Positions 6,075 through 6,626 of a stretch of 6,626 nucleotides of DNA are shown in pieces. Under the pieces are notes generated by a model. That model was not told where the DNA came from and did not search any database. It saw nothing but the letters and a program-made list of their open reading frames with translations. The translations under genes and the position numbers were made by a program. Origin of the DNA: an uncultured Fidelibacterota bacterium (GTDB taxonomy: Bacteria; Marinisomatota; Marinisomatia; Marinisomatales; UBA1611); NCBI GenBank assembly GCA_913045415.1, contig CAJWPW010000061.1, forward strand, positions 1 to 6,626. The letters are read 5' to 3'. Positions within the stretch are counted from its first letter, which is position 1. The number at the start of each line of letters is the position of its first letter.

Positions 6075-6626
6075 ATGATTGATGATATTTTAGCTGATGT
6101 AAAACACCGTATGGATCAAGCCGTAATCCATTGCCAAGGTGAATTAAATAAAGTTCGGACCGGCCGAGCTAATCCGGAAATGTTTAATTCACTCACTGTG
6201 GATTATTATGGTTCAATAACTCCCTTGAACCAGGTATCAGCCATTTCTGTACCGGAGCCAAGGCTCATTACACTTACGCCCTATGAAAAAACGTTAATCC
6301 CTGTTATTGAAAAAGCAATCATGGATTCAAATATGGGATTTACTCCGGGGAATAACGGGAATTCGGTTTTGATCCCTATTCCACCCTTAAGTGAAGAACG
6401 TCGTCAGGAATTAAATAAATTTCTTCATCACTTGGTTGAAGAAGCGCGAATTGCAGTAAGAAATGTGAGACGTGATGGAATCCATCATTTACAGGAATTT
6501 GGGAAGGAAGACCATGAATCAGAAGACATTATTAAAGATAACGAAGGTGAGATTCAAAAATTGACCGACGATCATATTAGTAAATTAAATGTGCTTCAGA
6601 ATGACAAAGAGAAAGAAATTTTAGAA
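6075..6626 (+). CDS. frr: Ribosome recycling factor, 3' end cut by the window
   Basis: RRF works with EF-G to split the post-termination ribosome. The frame stays open for 184 codons to the window edge. The usual length is about 185 and the last residues (EKEILE at 179-184) match the normal C-terminal end, so only about one codon and the stop are missing. Signatures are KVRTGRANP at 26-34, the hinge and domain II region with ISVPEPR at 57-63, PGNNGN at 91-96, and IPIPPLSEERRQEL at 100-113. AVRNVRRDG at 127-135 includes R132, the arginine important for ribosome binding in E. coli RRF. No SD is seen before the ATG. The gene follows pyrH by six bases. Confidence 0.96.
   Translation, partial: MIDDILADVKHRMDQAVIHCQGELNKVRTGRANPEMFNSLTVDYYGSITPLNQVSAISVPEPRLITLTPYEKTLIPVIEKAIMDSNMGFTPGNNGNSVLIPIPPLSEERRQELNKFLHHLVEEARIAVRNVRRDGIHHLQEFGKEDHESEDIIKDNEGEIQKLTDDHISKLNVLQNDKEKEILE

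Noticed and set aside
1..6626. Mobile elements, CRISPR arrays, tRNA or rRNA genes, attachment sites and foreign cargo.
   Set aside because: Nearly every base belongs to nine conserved housekeeping genes; no inverted-repeat ends, transposase motifs, spaced repeats or RNA gene signatures were seen.

Overview
The window is ordinary bacterial housekeeping DNA, all coded on the + strand: a pyrimidine biosynthesis operon (pyrR-pyrB-pyrC) followed by a translation operon (rplM-rpsI-rpsB-tsf-pyrH-frr). The base composition is moderately AT-rich. The translation genes sit 4-9 bases apart and largely lack Shine-Dalgarno (SD) sequences, which is typical of the Bacteroidota/FCB assemblage. The gene order, the short EF-Ts and the RRF sequence suggest an FCB-type lineage, possibly Neomarinimicrobiota (SAR406/Marinimicrobia). 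This placement is inference; nothing in the window fixes the phylum.

Positions 1-127 hold the 3' part of an RNA leader with the parts of a PyrR-controlled attenuator: a PyrR-binding hairpin (22-54), a competing antiterminator (52-59 with 88-95) and an intrinsic terminator (82-109). The terminator is followed at once by the pyrR ribosome binding site. pyrR (128-670) encodes the regulator itself, pyrB (670-1608) aspartate carbamoyltransferase and pyrC (1605-2900) a class I dihydroorotase. The three genes overlap by 1 and 4 bases, as expected for one translationally coupled transcript. Logically, high UMP/UTP makes PyrR clamp its hairpin, the terminator forms and the operon is shut off; PRPP opposes this.

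The 72 bases between pyrC and rplM contain a good sigma70-type promoter (TTGACC, 16 bases, TCTAAT) behind an AT-rich tract. It predicts a leader of only about 20 bases for the translation operon: L13 (2973-3401), S9 (3406-3798), S2 with a long acidic tail (3808-4716), a short-form EF-Ts (4723-5343), UMP kinase (5352-6068) and ribosome recycling factor (6075 to the window end, missing only about its last codon and stop). Ribosome assembly, elongation and recycling are thus grouped with UMP kinase, the step that turns the product of de novo pyrimidine synthesis into nucleotides for RNA.

No mobile element, CRISPR array, tRNA, rRNA, pseudogene or unknown gene was seen, and there is no undescribed multi-gene system here. 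The points most worth a second look are the attenuator with its duplicated terminator arm, the contrast in SD use between the two operons, and the acidic S2 tail.
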